Shown here: positions 52,708 through 61,676 of the stretch, in pieces
Layout: each line of letters starts with the position of its first letter
How positions within the stretch are numbered: position 1 is the stretch's first letter
Assembly: GCA_046327755.1 (NCBI GenBank)
Contig: JAXLXW010000004.1
Coordinates: forward strand, 248,001-312,000
Length of the DNA stretch: 64,000 nucleotides
From: SCN-70-22 sp046327755
GTDB lineage: Bacteria > Gemmatimonadota > Gemmatimonadetes > Gemmatimonadales > Gemmatimonadaceae
Direction: 5' to 3'
Made by a program: the position numbers and the translations under genes
Notes under the pieces: model-generated
What the model was told of the DNA's origin: nothing
The model's input: the letters and a program-made list of their open reading frames with translations, nothing else
The model's database searches: none

Positions 52708-54420
52708 ATGTCCGCGTTCGTCCCCAAGCTCGTCACCACGCTCAAGGAGTACGATCGCCGCCAGTTCGTCGCCGACCTCACGGCCGGGACGATTGTCGGG
52801 ATCGTCGCCCTCCCGCTGGCCATCGCCTTCGCCATCGCCAGCGGCGTCACCCCGGAACGCGGGCTCTACACCGCGATCGTTGCCGGCTTCCTCATCTCGG
52901 CGCTCGGCGGGTCGCGCGTCCAGATCGGGGGGCCGACCGGGGCCTTCGTCGTCATCGTCTACGGGATCGTTCAGAAGTACGGTCTGGAGGGGCTCACCGT
53001 CGCCACGGTGATGGCCGGCGTGATCCTCGTGGCGATGGGCGTCGCACGGCTCGGAGCGATCATCAAGTTCATCCCCCAGCCGCTCATCACGGGATTCACG
53101 AGCGGGATCGCCGTCATCATCTTCACCGGCCAGGTGAAGGACTTCCTGGGCCTCAAGATGGGGAGCGTCCCCGCCGACTTCGTGGAGAAGCTCGGGGCGT
53201 ACGCCGAACACATCGGGACCATCACCCCGGCGGCGGCAGCGGTCGCCGCGGTCGCGCTGGTGATCGTCGTCGGCTGGCCCAAGGTCTATCCGAAGATCCC
53301 GTCGCCGTTCGTGGCGCTCATCGTGACGACGGCGGCCGTGCACTTCCTGCACCTGCCGGTGGAGACGGTCGGCTCGCGCTTCGGTGAACTGGCGGCCTCG
53401 CTCCCCCGCCCCGTCGTGCCGCACCTGTCGTTCGCCGACGTGCAGCGCCTGGTGTCACCCGCCTTCACCATCGCCCTCCTCGGCGCCATCGAGTCGCTGC
53501 TGTCGGCGGTTGTGGCAGACGGGATGATCGGGACCCGTCATCGCTCGAACATGGAGTTGGTGGCGCAGGGGGTGGCGAACATCGTCTCGCCGATCTTCGG
53601 CGGCATTCCCGCGACGGGAGCGATCGCGCGCACCGCGACCAACGTGAAGAATGGCGGGCGCACTCCCGTCGCGGGCATCACGCACGCCGTGGTCCTCCTG
53701 CTCATCACGTTGTTCTTCGGCAAGCTGGCCGCACTCATCCCGATGGCCACGCTGGCGGCGATCCTCGTGGTGGTGGCGTACCACATGAGCGAGTGGCGCA
53801 CCTTCCTGGACGAGCTGCGCGGCCCCAAGGCGGACGTGGCGGTGCTCCTCACGTCGTTCGTCCTCACCGTCGTCGTCGACCTCACGGTCGCCATCGAAGT
53901 GGGGATGGTGCTGGCGTCGTTCCTCTTCATGCACCGCATGGCCGAGGTGACCAATGTCAACGCGGTGACGCGCGAGCTGCGGCGCGAGGCGGCCGGCGAC
54001 GACGAAGGCGACCCGAACGCCGTCAGCACGCACGACATCCCGGCGGGCGTCGACATCTACGAGATCAACGGGGCCTTCTTCTTTGGCGCGGCCGAGACGT
54101 TCAAGGACACGATCAACCAGGTGGCGCGCAAGCCGAAGGTGCTGATCATCCGCATGCGCAACGTCTCGCTCCTCGATGCCACCGGGCTGCGCGCGCTGCG
54201 CGACGTGGTGCATCGCAGCCGGCAGGACCGCACGCTCGTCCTCATCGCCGAGATCCACACCCAGCCGCTGGCGACGTTGGAGCGATCGCCGTTGCACGAG
54301 GAACTGGGCGACGAGGCGATCTACATGACGCTCGATGACGCCCTCGATCGTGCGCGGCACTACCTCAACGCGCGCACGCCGACACCGCCCACCGGAACGC
54401 CCGCGGCCGGCCACCGTTAG
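52708..54420 (+). CDS. SulP-family anion transporter with STAS domain
   Basis: 570 residues. About 12-14 membrane helices over 20-415 (TAGTIVGIVALPLAIAFAIASG, GGPTGAFVVIVYGIV, FIPQPLITGFTSGIAVIIFTGQ). C-terminal STAS domain about 440-555 with LDATGLRALRDV at the regulatory loop. SulP proteins carry sulfate, bicarbonate or organic anions. The stop TAG lies in CGTTAGGC, in the loop of a hairpin. Confidence 0.94.
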   Translation: MSAFVPKLVTTLKEYDRRQFVADLTAGTIVGIVALPLAIAFAIASGVTPERGLYTAIVAGFLISALGGSRVQIGGPTGAFVVIVYGIVQKYGLEGLTVATVMAGVILVAMGVARLGAIIKFIPQPLITGFTSGIAVIIFTGQVKDFLGLKMGSVPADFVEKLGAYAEHIGTITPAAAAVAAVALVIVVGWPKVYPKIPSPFVALIVTTAAVHFLHLPVETVGSRFGELAASLPRPVVPHLSFADVQRLVSPAFTIALLGAIESLLSAVVADGMIGTRHRSNMELVAQGVANIVSPIFGGIPATGAIARTATNVKNGGRTPVAGITHAVVLLLITLFFGKLAALIPMATLAAILVVVAYHMSEWRTFLDELRGPKADVAVLLTSFVLTVVVDLTVAIEVGMVLASFLFMHRMAEVTNVNAVTRELRREAAGDDEGDPNAVSTHDIPAGVDIYEINGAFFFGAAETFKDTINQVARKPKVLIIRMRNVSLLDATGLRALRDVVHRSRQDRTLVLIAEIHTQPLATLERSPLHEELGDEAIYMTLDDALDRARHYLNARTPTPPTGTPAAGHR

Positions 54421-54432
54421 GCGGCCGGCCGC
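54403..54432 (+). terminator. Hairpin across the SulP stop codon
   Basis: GCGGCCGGCC and GGCCGGCCGC form a perfect 10-bp stem. The 10-nt loop ACCGTTAGGC contains the whole CGTTAGGC octamer and the stop codon. Confidence 0.6.
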
Positions 54433-54477
54433 GATAGCGGCGCGTGCGGGTACCCGCTGCGCCGCGTCGGGGGAGGC

Positions 54478-54759
54478 TCAGATCCCGGGCGGCAGCGCGC
54501 GCCGGATGTCCTTCTGGCCGTTTGCGACGCCCAGGCCGACGCTGATGCCGAAGCCGAGCGCCGTCCCCGCGCCAACGATGGGAAGCAGGGCGACGACGGG
54601 ACTGGCGAGCATGCAGGCGCCCAATCCTGCCAGGATCGGGGCGAACCCGGATTGGGCGGCGTCGACGTAGCGCAGGCGGTCGCGCACGAAGGCACGAGCC
54701 TGGGTGTACCCGATCACGGCGGCCGCGATGCTGGCGGCAAGTCCGAGCAGTCCGAACAT
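54478..54759 (-). CDS. Small glycine-rich membrane protein
   Basis: 93 residues from ATG 54759. An N-terminal helix (LLGLAASIAAAVIGYTQA), a short basic loop, then one long or two short Gly/Ala-rich helices (ILAGLGACMLASPVVALLPIV, GTALGFGISVGLGVANG) and a basic end. Not recognised. Glycine spacing suggests helix packing. Confidence 0.6.
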   Translation of the reverse strand: MFGLLGLAASIAAAVIGYTQARAFVRDRLRYVDAAQSGFAPILAGLGACMLASPVVALLPIVGAGTALGFGISVGLGVANGQKDIRRALPPGI

Positions 54760-55010
54760 GGGCGAATCCTCGAGTGGCGATGAAGCCGGTGTGCTGGATC
54801 GTACGATCATGCGTCCGCGCAAGTTTCGCCACGAAGGGCGCGTCCAGAATCCTGACACGCCACGGCGAAGGCCACGGCGGCGCGGTCAGGCAATGTTAGG
54901 TCGACCGCGCGGCACGCGCGACCTAGCTTGATGCGGCCGCTTCGCGGCGCGGCACCACCCCGCTCACGTCGAGCAGCGTCGCGCATCGTTTCCGCGCTCC
55001 CCCCACGCCC

Positions 55011-56006
55011 ATGCTGGCAGCCGTCATCACACGCCCCGGCCCCGCCGAGGTGCTCGAACTTCGCGAGGTCCCCACGCCGGCCCCCGGGCCGCACGACGTC
55101 CTCGTGCGCGTGCACGCATCCGCACTCAACCGCGCAGACCTCGCCCAACGCGTTGGGCGCTACGCCGCACCGCCGGGCGTCCCGGCCGACATCCCGGGGC
55201 TGGAGTTTGCCGGGGAGATCGCCGCGACGGGAAGCGACGTCTCACGCTGGCGCAGCGGTGACCGCGTTTTTGGACTCGTGGGTGGCGGCGCGCACGCCGA
55301 GTACGTCGTGGTGCACGAACGAACCGTCGCGCGAATCCCGGACGCCCTCCCGTGGACGGAGGCCGCCGCCATTCCAGAGGCATTTCTCACCGCGTACGAC
55401 GCGATGGTGACGCAGGGGGCGATGGGCGCGGGCGACTTCGTCCTCGTGCATGCGGTTGCCAGTGGTGTGGGGCTGGCGGCGGTGCAGGTGGCGCGAGCAT
55501 GGGGCGCGCGCCCCTTCGGCACCACGCGGCGCGAGGACAAGCTCGCCGTCGCGCGGTCGTTAGGCATGGAGGACGGCATCGCCCTCCCCGACGCTCCCGC
55601 CCCGCTCGTCGAGGCGGTTAGGGCATGGAGCGGCGGGCACGGCGCCGACGTGGTGCTGGACCTGGTGGGGGGCGGCTACGTCGCTCCGAGCGTCGACGCC
55701 GCCGCCTTCAAGGGTCGCCTGATCCTGGTGGGCGCGGTGGGCGGGGCCGACGCACGCTTCGACGGACGGCAGGTCCTCTTCAAGCGGCTGCGGCTGCAAG
55801 GAACGGTGATGCGCTCCCGCTCGCTCCCCGAGCGCATCGCCGTGGCCGACACGTTCGCCGACGAGATCATCCCACGCCTCGAACGCGGCGAGCTGCGGCC
55901 GGTCATCGACACGGTCTATCCGCTCGCGCAGGTCGCAGACGCGCACCGGCGACTGGAGTCGAACGACACGACCGGGAAACTCATTCTCGAACTTCCGGCG
56001 CGATAA
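55011..56006 (+). CDS. Medium-chain quinone oxidoreductase (zinc-free type)
   Basis: 331 residues of the MDR superfamily, close in pattern to NADPH:quinone reductase/PIG3: ALNRADLAQRVGRY, PGLEFAGEIAATG, IPEAFLTAYDAM, and the nucleotide loop VHAVASGVGLAAVQVA (AxxGxG variant). Catalytic zinc ligands are absent. NADPH-dependent reduction of quinones or enones is expected. It uses TTA in CGTTAGGC at 55558. Confidence 0.92.
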   Translation: MLAAVITRPGPAEVLELREVPTPAPGPHDVLVRVHASALNRADLAQRVGRYAAPPGVPADIPGLEFAGEIAATGSDVSRWRSGDRVFGLVGGGAHAEYVVVHERTVARIPDALPWTEAAAIPEAFLTAYDAMVTQGAMGAGDFVLVHAVASGVGLAAVQVARAWGARPFGTTRREDKLAVARSLGMEDGIALPDAPAPLVEAVRAWSGGHGADVVLDLVGGGYVAPSVDAAAFKGRLILVGAVGGADARFDGRQVLFKRLRLQGTVMRSRSLPERIAVADTFADEIIPRLERGELRPVIDTVYPLAQVADAHRRLESNDTTGKLILELPAR

Positions 56007-56045
56007 CGGATCTCCGACGGATCTTGCGTCACGAGGCTTGGGTAT

Positions 56046-56066
56046 TTATGCATTTACCATGCATAA
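56046..56066 (+). promoter_or_regulatory. Palindromic operator over the NAGS-like start codon
   Basis: TTATGCAT-TTACC-ATGCATAA is a perfect 8+8 palindrome. The ATG start (56059) is the first triplet of the right arm. Its form (TGCAT-N5-ATGCA) recalls ARG boxes (TGAAT-N4-ATTCA in E. coli; TGCAT-type in actinobacteria). Confidence 0.55.
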
Positions 56067-56607
56067 GATCGCGCCTCGCCGCCGCCAGCCGTCTGCGGCC
56101 ACCTCCACTCGTCCGTCGCGCCCGCATCTCAGCGCGACGTATCTCGTGCGCGGTGCCTGGGGTGCAGATGCCGCCGAGATCTACGAGTTGGTGGCGCACC
56201 ATGCCGAGGCGGGGCTTGTCCTTCCCCGGAGCGCCGAGGAGATCGCCGCTGCCGTCGACGACTACGTCGTGGTCACCGACCGTCATGGGCGCGTGCTCGC
56301 CTGCGCGGCGCTGCTCGAGTACTCCCCGTCGCTCGGCGAGGTCGGTTCCGTGGTCGTCTCGCCGGACGCGCAGGGGCAGGGGCTCGGGAGCATGGCGGTG
56401 CGCGGCGTTGAGGCGATGGCGCGCCGACGCTCGATCGACGAGCTGTTCGCGGTCACACTCGCCGACGGCTTCTTCCATTCGCTGGGTTACGAGCGCTGCG
56501 CCATTGCACGCTACCCGGAAAAGCTCGCGCGATACGAAGCGCTGCAGGCGCGCGGCGTGCAGGTCGTGCCCAAGTCCTGCTTTCGCAAGTTGGCGAGCTG
56601 GGAGTAG
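56059..56607 (+). CDS. N-acetylglutamate synthase-like GNAT acetyltransferase
   Basis: 182 residues. After a basic Ser/Thr-rich start of about 25 residues comes a single GNAT domain: AAEIYELVAHHAEAGLVLPRS, LACAALLEYSPSLGEVGSV, acetyl-CoA loop DAQGQGLGSMAVRG, and FFHSLGYERCA. The line-up follows short ArgA enzymes such as that of Mycobacterium tuberculosis, the first step of arginine synthesis. No other arg gene is in the window. The palindrome over its start supports arginine control. Confidence 0.82.
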   Translation: MHKIAPRRRQPSAATSTRPSRPHLSATYLVRGAWGADAAEIYELVAHHAEAGLVLPRSAEEIAAAVDDYVVVTDRHGRVLACAALLEYSPSLGEVGSVVVSPDAQGQGLGSMAVRGVEAMARRRSIDELFAVTLADGFFHSLGYERCAIARYPEKLARYEALQARGVQVVPKSCFRKLASWE

Positions 56608-56611
56608 GGCG

Positions 56612-57592
56612 TTACTTCGTCGGAATCGCCACGATGGCGATGCGGTCCCCCGCGGGTGATACGGCGAGTCGCGTGATCGAAGTAAGCCCCGCCCCCGCGA
56701 GATCGGCGACCTCGTCCCACGACACGGCCCCCTTGGGATCGGCGACGAAGAGCTTGCTCCCGCTTCCTGCCACGAGCCGACCGTCCGGGAGCCAGGCGTA
56801 GTCTTCCGTCCCCTTGGGGAGCTTGGCGATCGGTCGTGATTCGCGCGTCGCCACGTCGAGGTCCATCACGTACCAGTTCTCCTCGTACGCCTTGCTGACA
56901 AATGAGACGTGGTTGGTCCCGGGAATACGATGGAGCGATCGCCCCACGTTCACCATGACGGTGTCGGCGCGCCCGGTCGCGAGATCCCCAACGACGAGAT
57001 TGGACGGCGTACCGAGCACGAACATGACGAGGTGTGTGTCGTCCGCCCATGCGTGGTAGCCGACGGGCTTGAGCGCAGGGAGGTAGACGCGCTCGGCGCC
57101 GGCGCCACGGCCGAGCGGAATGCGCCAGAGCCGCTGCGTCGAATCGCGCTCGACGCGAATGACCGAGAGGGCGCCACCGCCGGGGACTTCAGTCGCCGAG
57201 TATTCGCTCTCCGGCGCGGTCTGCGTGACGCGCGTGATGGCCCCGCTGGCGAGGGCGATGCGATAGATGTCTGCCTGGGCGTCGTCGCGAGTTGACGTGT
57301 AGAACAGCGCGCTGCCATCGCGCGAGAACGACGGTTGGTTGTCGTAGCCGGGGCGTGCGGTGAGGTTGCGAGGGGCTCCGACCGTGACGACGCCGCGCCC
57401 GCCACCTAACGACGCAAGGAAGATGTCGGGATCGCGCGCCGCGCCTTGCGCGCCTTGCGCGCCTTGCGCGTGTGCCGGCATCGCCCCCCACGCGACGGCA
57501 GCCGCCACCGAAATGATCGACGCGCGCCGACGTCGGACGGTGGGCCCACGCCGGAACGGGCGCGAGCGATCGAAAAGGCCGGGTCGGAGCAT
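56612..57592 (-). CDS. Secreted beta-propeller protein (TolB/PD40-like)
   Basis: 326 residues from ATG 57592; ATG 57616 is also possible. Basic N terminus and signal peptide (ASIISVAAAVAWGAMPAHAQ), then a GAQ repeat from three 9-bp units (57441-57467). PD40-type blades follow: DPDIFLASL, NQPSFSRDGSALFYTSTRDDAQADIYRI, EDYAWLPDGRLVAGSG, RLAVSPAGDRIAIV. Such propellers bind other proteins or ligands in the periplasm. Function unknown. Confidence 0.75.
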   Translation of the reverse strand: MLRPGLFDRSRPFRRGPTVRRRRASIISVAAAVAWGAMPAHAQGAQGAQGAARDPDIFLASLGGGRGVVTVGAPRNLTARPGYDNQPSFSRDGSALFYTSTRDDAQADIYRIALASGAITRVTQTAPESEYSATEVPGGGALSVIRVERDSTQRLWRIPLGRGAGAERVYLPALKPVGYHAWADDTHLVMFVLGTPSNLVVGDLATGRADTVMVNVGRSLHRIPGTNHVSFVSKAYEENWYVMDLDVATRESRPIAKLPKGTEDYAWLPDGRLVAGSGSKLFVADPKGAVSWDEVADLAGAGLTSITRLAVSPAGDRIAIVAIPTK

Positions 57593-57786
57593 GTGAGGCG
57601 AGGTGTGGGAGATCATCGCGGAGGAGGTTAGCGCCGCGCGTTGCGGTGAGCCAGCACGGGGGCGCCAGGCCGGCGGTGACGGGTTGTGGAAGGTGGCGGG
57701 GGGTGCCACTTTCTGGCGCCCAGCGAGCCCCCGGCGCGCTGGCACATCCCCCCACCGATCTCCATCGCCCGCCCGGAGTGCTACGC

Positions 57787-59442
57787 ATGCTCGGCATGAT
57801 GCAGGAAGTGCCGCTGTCGATTCCGATGATGATTCGACGCGCCCGCGATCTCTTTCCCGACAAGACGGTCATCTCGCGCCGCCCGGACAAGAGCATCTCG
57901 CGCGCCACCTACGGCGAGGTGATCGCGCGCGCCGGGCGTCTCGCGCGCGGACTGCAGGGGCTCGGCCTCAATCCCGGGGACCGGGTGGCAACGCTGGCGT
58001 GGAACCACCAGCGTCACCTCGAGGCGTACTTCGCGATTCCCTCCGCGGGCTTCGTGATGCACACGCTCAACCTGCGGCTGCACCCAAGCGATCTCGCCTA
58101 CATCGTGAATCACGCCGAGGACCAGGTCGTCCTGGTCGACCAGGTGCTGTGGCCGCTCTGGGAGAAGGTGGCGCCGCACGTGAAGGTGAAGCACGTGATC
58201 GTGATGACGGAGGGGGGCGAGGTCGCCGCCGGCACGCACGAGTACGAGGCGTTCATCGCCGCGGCCTCCAGCGAGCCGTTCCCCTTCGAGGACGTGGACG
58301 AGCGCCTGGCCTGTGCGATGTGCTACACCTCGGGGACGACGGGGCGCCCCAAGGGGGTGCTGTACTCGCATCGTTCCATCGTGCTGCACTCGTTCATGTC
58401 GATGGCGTCGGACGGCGCCGCCATCACGGAGCGCGACGTCATGATGCCGGTGGTCCCCATGTTCCACGTGAACGCGTGGGGCTTCCCGTACACGTGCGCC
58501 TTCATGGGCGCCGCGCAGGTGCACCCGGGGCCGCACCTCGATCCGCAGTCGCTGGTGGAGTTGATGGCGTCGGAGCGCGTGACGATGAGTGCCGGCGTTC
58601 CCACGATCTGGTTAGGCATCTTGCAGCTGCTGGACTCGCACCCGGGGAAGTACGACCTCTCGGCGCTCCGCATGACGCTGGTGGGTGGGGCGGCCCCGCC
58701 AGAGGCCATGATTCGCGGCTTCCAGCAGCGTCACGGCATCTTTGTCCAGCAGGGATGGGGGATGACCGAGACGGCCCCGATCGGATCGATCTCCAAGGTG
58801 TACAGCCGGCAGGACGGCATCCCGGAGCACGAGCGCTACCACCAACTGGCGAAGGCGGGCTTTCCCGTCCCGGGCTTCGAGATCCGCGCGCGCAGCGAGG
58901 ACGGGCTGATTCCGTGGGACGGGAAGACGATGGGTGAACTGGAGGTGCGCGGGCCGTGGGTGGCGCGCGCCTACTACAAGCCGGAAGACCCGATCACGCA
59001 GTTCACCGACGACGGATGGTTCCGCACCGGCGACATCGTCACGCTCTCCCCTGACGGATGCATCACCATCACCGATCGTTCGAAGGACGTGATCAAGTCC
59101 GGCGGCGAGTGGGTGAGCTCGGTGGCGCTCGAGGGGGCGCTGATGGGACACGCCGAGGTGTTCGAGGCGGCGGTGGTCGGGCTCCCGCACCCGCGCTGGT
59201 CGGAGCGTCCCTTCGCGCTGGTCGTGCGCAAGCCGGGGATGGAAGTGGAGCAGCAGGCACTCAAGGCGTGGCTCGCCGACCGCTTCGCATCGTGGTGGGT
59301 TCCGGACGAGATCGTCTTCGTCGAGTCGCTCCCGAAGACGGGGACGGGGAAGGTGCAGAAGACGGTGCTTCGCGACCAGTACCGCGAGCGCTACGCGAGC
59401 ACCGACGCGGCCTCGGCCGCCAGCAGCACGGCGGACGCCTAA
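57787..59442 (+). CDS. Medium/long-chain fatty-acid-CoA ligase
   Basis: 551 residues of the adenylate-forming family. Motifs: YTSGTTGRPKGVLYSH, GWGMTETAPIG, DGWFRTGDIVTLSPDGCITITDRSKD, VIKSGGEWVSS, and the catalytic lysine in PKTGTGKVQK. It activates a fatty acid as acyl-AMP, then acyl-CoA; the pattern fits FadD-like enzymes of the type used for medium to long chains. ATG 57787 gives the usual N terminus. The TAA lies in GCCTAACG (59437-59444). Confidence 0.93.
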   Translation: MLGMMQEVPLSIPMMIRRARDLFPDKTVISRRPDKSISRATYGEVIARAGRLARGLQGLGLNPGDRVATLAWNHQRHLEAYFAIPSAGFVMHTLNLRLHPSDLAYIVNHAEDQVVLVDQVLWPLWEKVAPHVKVKHVIVMTEGGEVAAGTHEYEAFIAAASSEPFPFEDVDERLACAMCYTSGTTGRPKGVLYSHRSIVLHSFMSMASDGAAITERDVMMPVVPMFHVNAWGFPYTCAFMGAAQVHPGPHLDPQSLVELMASERVTMSAGVPTIWLGILQLLDSHPGKYDLSALRMTLVGGAAPPEAMIRGFQQRHGIFVQQGWGMTETAPIGSISKVYSRQDGIPEHERYHQLAKAGFPVPGFEIRARSEDGLIPWDGKTMGELEVRGPWVARAYYKPEDPITQFTDDGWFRTGDIVTLSPDGCITITDRSKDVIKSGGEWVSSVALEGALMGHAEVFEAAVVGLPHPRWSERPFALVVRKPGMEVEQQALKAWLADRFASWWVPDEIVFVESLPKTGTGKVQKTVLRDQYRERYASTDAASAASSTADA

Positions 59443-59516
59443 CGTCGGCGAGCACCCCGCGCCGCCCTGTACGGCACGGAGCCGCACGGAGCGGCACCCG
59501 CCGGTCGCCGCGGAAC

Positions 59517-59546
59517 GCGCCGCCCTTCCATCCGGGAGGGCGGCGC
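59517..59546 (+). terminator. Hairpin between the acyl-CoA ligase and the Y-family polymerase
   Basis: GCGCCGCCCT and AGGGCGGCGC form a perfect 10-bp stem with a 10-nt loop, 75 bp after the ligase stop; GTCGTATCTTGCC follows. Confidence 0.65.
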
Positions 59547-59569
59547 GTCGTATCTTGCCAGACGTCGCC

Positions 59570-60997
59570 ATGCGCCCCGACTCCGCCCCCCAGCCGCCCG
59601 TCCGTTCGTCCGACGCATTGCCGCGCCGCATCCTCCTCGTGGATGCCGACGCCTTTTTCGTCGCGGTCGCACGCATGGTCGACCCGGAGGGGGCAGGAAA
59701 GGCGAAGCTCCTCATCGTCGGCGGCGCACCCGGCTCGCGCGGCGTGGTGTGCTCGGCATCGTACGAAGCGCGACAGTTCGGCGTGCGATCGGCGATGCCG
59801 ATTGCACGCGCGGTGCGCCTGTGTCCGCAGGCGATGTGCGTCCCGGTGCCACGCGGGGCGTGCGGGCGCAAGAGCCGCGAGATCTCGGCCGTGCTGCACC
59901 GCTTTGCCCCCGTGGTGCAGGCGGCGAGCATCGACGAGTGGTACCTCGACCTCTCCGGCACGGAGGCGCTCTACCGCGGCGCGCCGCTGGCCGAGGTGGC
60001 CCACCAGATCCGCGACGCCGTGCATGCCGCGACCGGGATCACCGTTTCGTTAGGCGGCGGGACCAACAAGCTCATTGCCAAGCTGGCCGTCGAGTTCGGG
60101 AAGCCCAAGCCCGGGAGCGCCGGCAACGGCGTGTTCGTGGTCGCGCCGGGTGCGGAAGGCGCCTTCATGGAGCAGGTGGCGCTCGGCGACATTCCCGGTG
60201 TGGGGCCGCGCCTGCGTGACCGGTTGGACGCGCTGGGTCTGCGCGCGGTGCGCGATGTCATCGGCGCCGGAATCCCTGCCCTGGAGCGCATGCTGGGAGA
60301 GCGGGCGGGGCGCTGGCTGCACGAGCGTGCGCGCGGCATCGGGAGCGTGGAGGTCGTCGCGCGCGAGCAGCCCAAGAGCGTGAGCCACGAGGACACCTTT
60401 CACGATGACGTGAACGACGACGCGGCGCTCGGGGTGGAACTGGTGCGCCTGGTGACGAAGGTGGCGTCGGACCTGCGCGCGAAGGAACTGTCGGCGCGCA
60501 CGATCACCGTGAAGATCAAGGACGGCGACTTCCGCATCCGGAGCGCGAGCCGGACGCTGGCGTCGCCCGTGGTCGCCGACCGAGTGATTCTCGAGGTCGC
60601 GCGCGAGTTGCTGCTCAAGCTGCGGAACGCGCGGCGAACGCCGGCGCGCCTCCTTGGCGTGGGGCTTTCCGGGCTTGGCGAGGGGGAGGAGAGCGAGGAC
60701 CAGCTGTCACTCTTTGGAGACGCGCCCGCGGCTACCACGCAGGAGACGGCGAAGGACCGGGCGCTGGCGACCGCGGTCGACACCCTACGGGCCCGATTCG
60801 GCGCCGATGCCATCGTCCCGGGGCGCCTGACGTCGAGCGGAGCGCGCACGGTGCGCGGTGCGCCGCAGGACGCACCGCAGCACGCAGCGCGAGGAGCGCC
60901 GCGCGACGCGTCGCGTCCGCCCGCGCCTAACGCTTCTCCGGCTGCGGAAGCCCCGCGCCCAGGGCGAGGGCCAGGCGCTCGACCGTCCGGTCGTTGA
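59570..60997 (+). CDS. Y-family DNA polymerase (DinB/Pol IV type)
   Basis: 475 residues from ATG 59570 (TTG 59555 possible). Catalytic acids lie in LLVDADAFFVAVARM and QAASIDEWYLDLSGTE, so the site is intact, though SIDE is followed by Trp where Ala is usual. Helix-hairpin-helix IPGVGPRLRDRLDALG; little-finger domain about 240-350; clamp-binding motif EDQLSLFGD near 385. A Pro/Ala/Arg-rich tail of about 50 residues ends the protein and overlaps the convergent lipoprotein gene by 71 bp. Translesion synthesis is expected. Confidence 0.9.
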   Translation: MRPDSAPQPPVRSSDALPRRILLVDADAFFVAVARMVDPEGAGKAKLLIVGGAPGSRGVVCSASYEARQFGVRSAMPIARAVRLCPQAMCVPVPRGACGRKSREISAVLHRFAPVVQAASIDEWYLDLSGTEALYRGAPLAEVAHQIRDAVHAATGITVSLGGGTNKLIAKLAVEFGKPKPGSAGNGVFVVAPGAEGAFMEQVALGDIPGVGPRLRDRLDALGLRAVRDVIGAGIPALERMLGERAGRWLHERARGIGSVEVVAREQPKSVSHEDTFHDDVNDDAALGVELVRLVTKVASDLRAKELSARTITVKIKDGDFRIRSASRTLASPVVADRVILEVARELLLKLRNARRTPARLLGVGLSGLGEGEESEDQLSLFGDAPAATTQETAKDRALATAVDTLRARFGADAIVPGRLTSSGARTVRGAPQDAPQHAARGAPRDASRPPAPNASPAAEAPRPGRGPGARPSGR

Positions 60998-61499
60998 GGC
61001 TCAGGATCACCGCCGCCAAGTTGTTCGAGGTGACGAGCGTGGGAGGCGTGCGCCACGCGTGACGCGTTCCCTTCGGTGATGCGCTGACGCTGTCGAGCGC
61101 CGCCGTGTCGCGCTCGCGCGCGGCGGCGGACGGGTACAGAAAGACCTGCACCTCGTGTTCCGGGTTCCCGATCTCGTACGTGGTGCCGGTCACCGAGAAG
61201 AACGGGAGGGTCACCGCATCTGGCTTCTTCGTGAAGACGACGCCGGAATGCGTGAGGCGATCCTCGATCGCGCATGGCGTCCAGTCGCCCTCCATGAGGC
61301 AGGCAGGCCGGGCATCGGCCGTGGCTGCCGACGATGCCGACGCTCCAGGCGGTGCCGAGCCTCCCGCCGGAACGCCTGGCAGAGACCCATCCGGCGTCTT
61401 CGAGTCGGACGACGAACACGCAGCACCCGACAACGTGGCCAGCACGAGCGCGACGGACAGGGCGCGCGCGACGTGCGAGGAGAGAGGAGGCGTAGTCAT
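60927..61499 (-). CDS. Unknown lipoprotein
   Basis: 190 residues. Signal peptide with lipobox LSGAAC near residue 31, then a Ser/Gly/Pro/Ala-rich linker to about 65 and a small domain (CLMEGDWTPCAIEDRLTHSG onward) with two cysteines. Not a named family. Its last 71 bases are antisense to the polymerase tail, and the stop TAG is in CGTTAGGC (60925-60932). Confidence 0.75.
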   Translation of the reverse strand: MTTPPLSSHVARALSVALVLATLSGAACSSSDSKTPDGSLPGVPAGGSAPPGASASSAATADARPACLMEGDWTPCAIEDRLTHSGVVFTKKPDAVTLPFFSVTGTTYEIGNPEHEVQVFLYPSAAARERDTAALDSVSASPKGTRHAWRTPPTLVTSNNLAAVILSLNDRTVERLALALGAGLPQPEKR

Positions 61500-61676
61500 G
61501 GCGGGAAGGTAGCGCCGCCGACCAGCGGCTGCACCCGCGCGTGCCCCTACCGCTCGTGCGCGGCCGTCGTTCATTTCCCGGACGACGAGCGCGGCGGGCA
61601 TGGTCCCGCGTGTTCGTGCATCGCCGTGGCTCGGGGCCCGGCGACCGCATCCGCCTCACCCAGGGCACGGCACACC

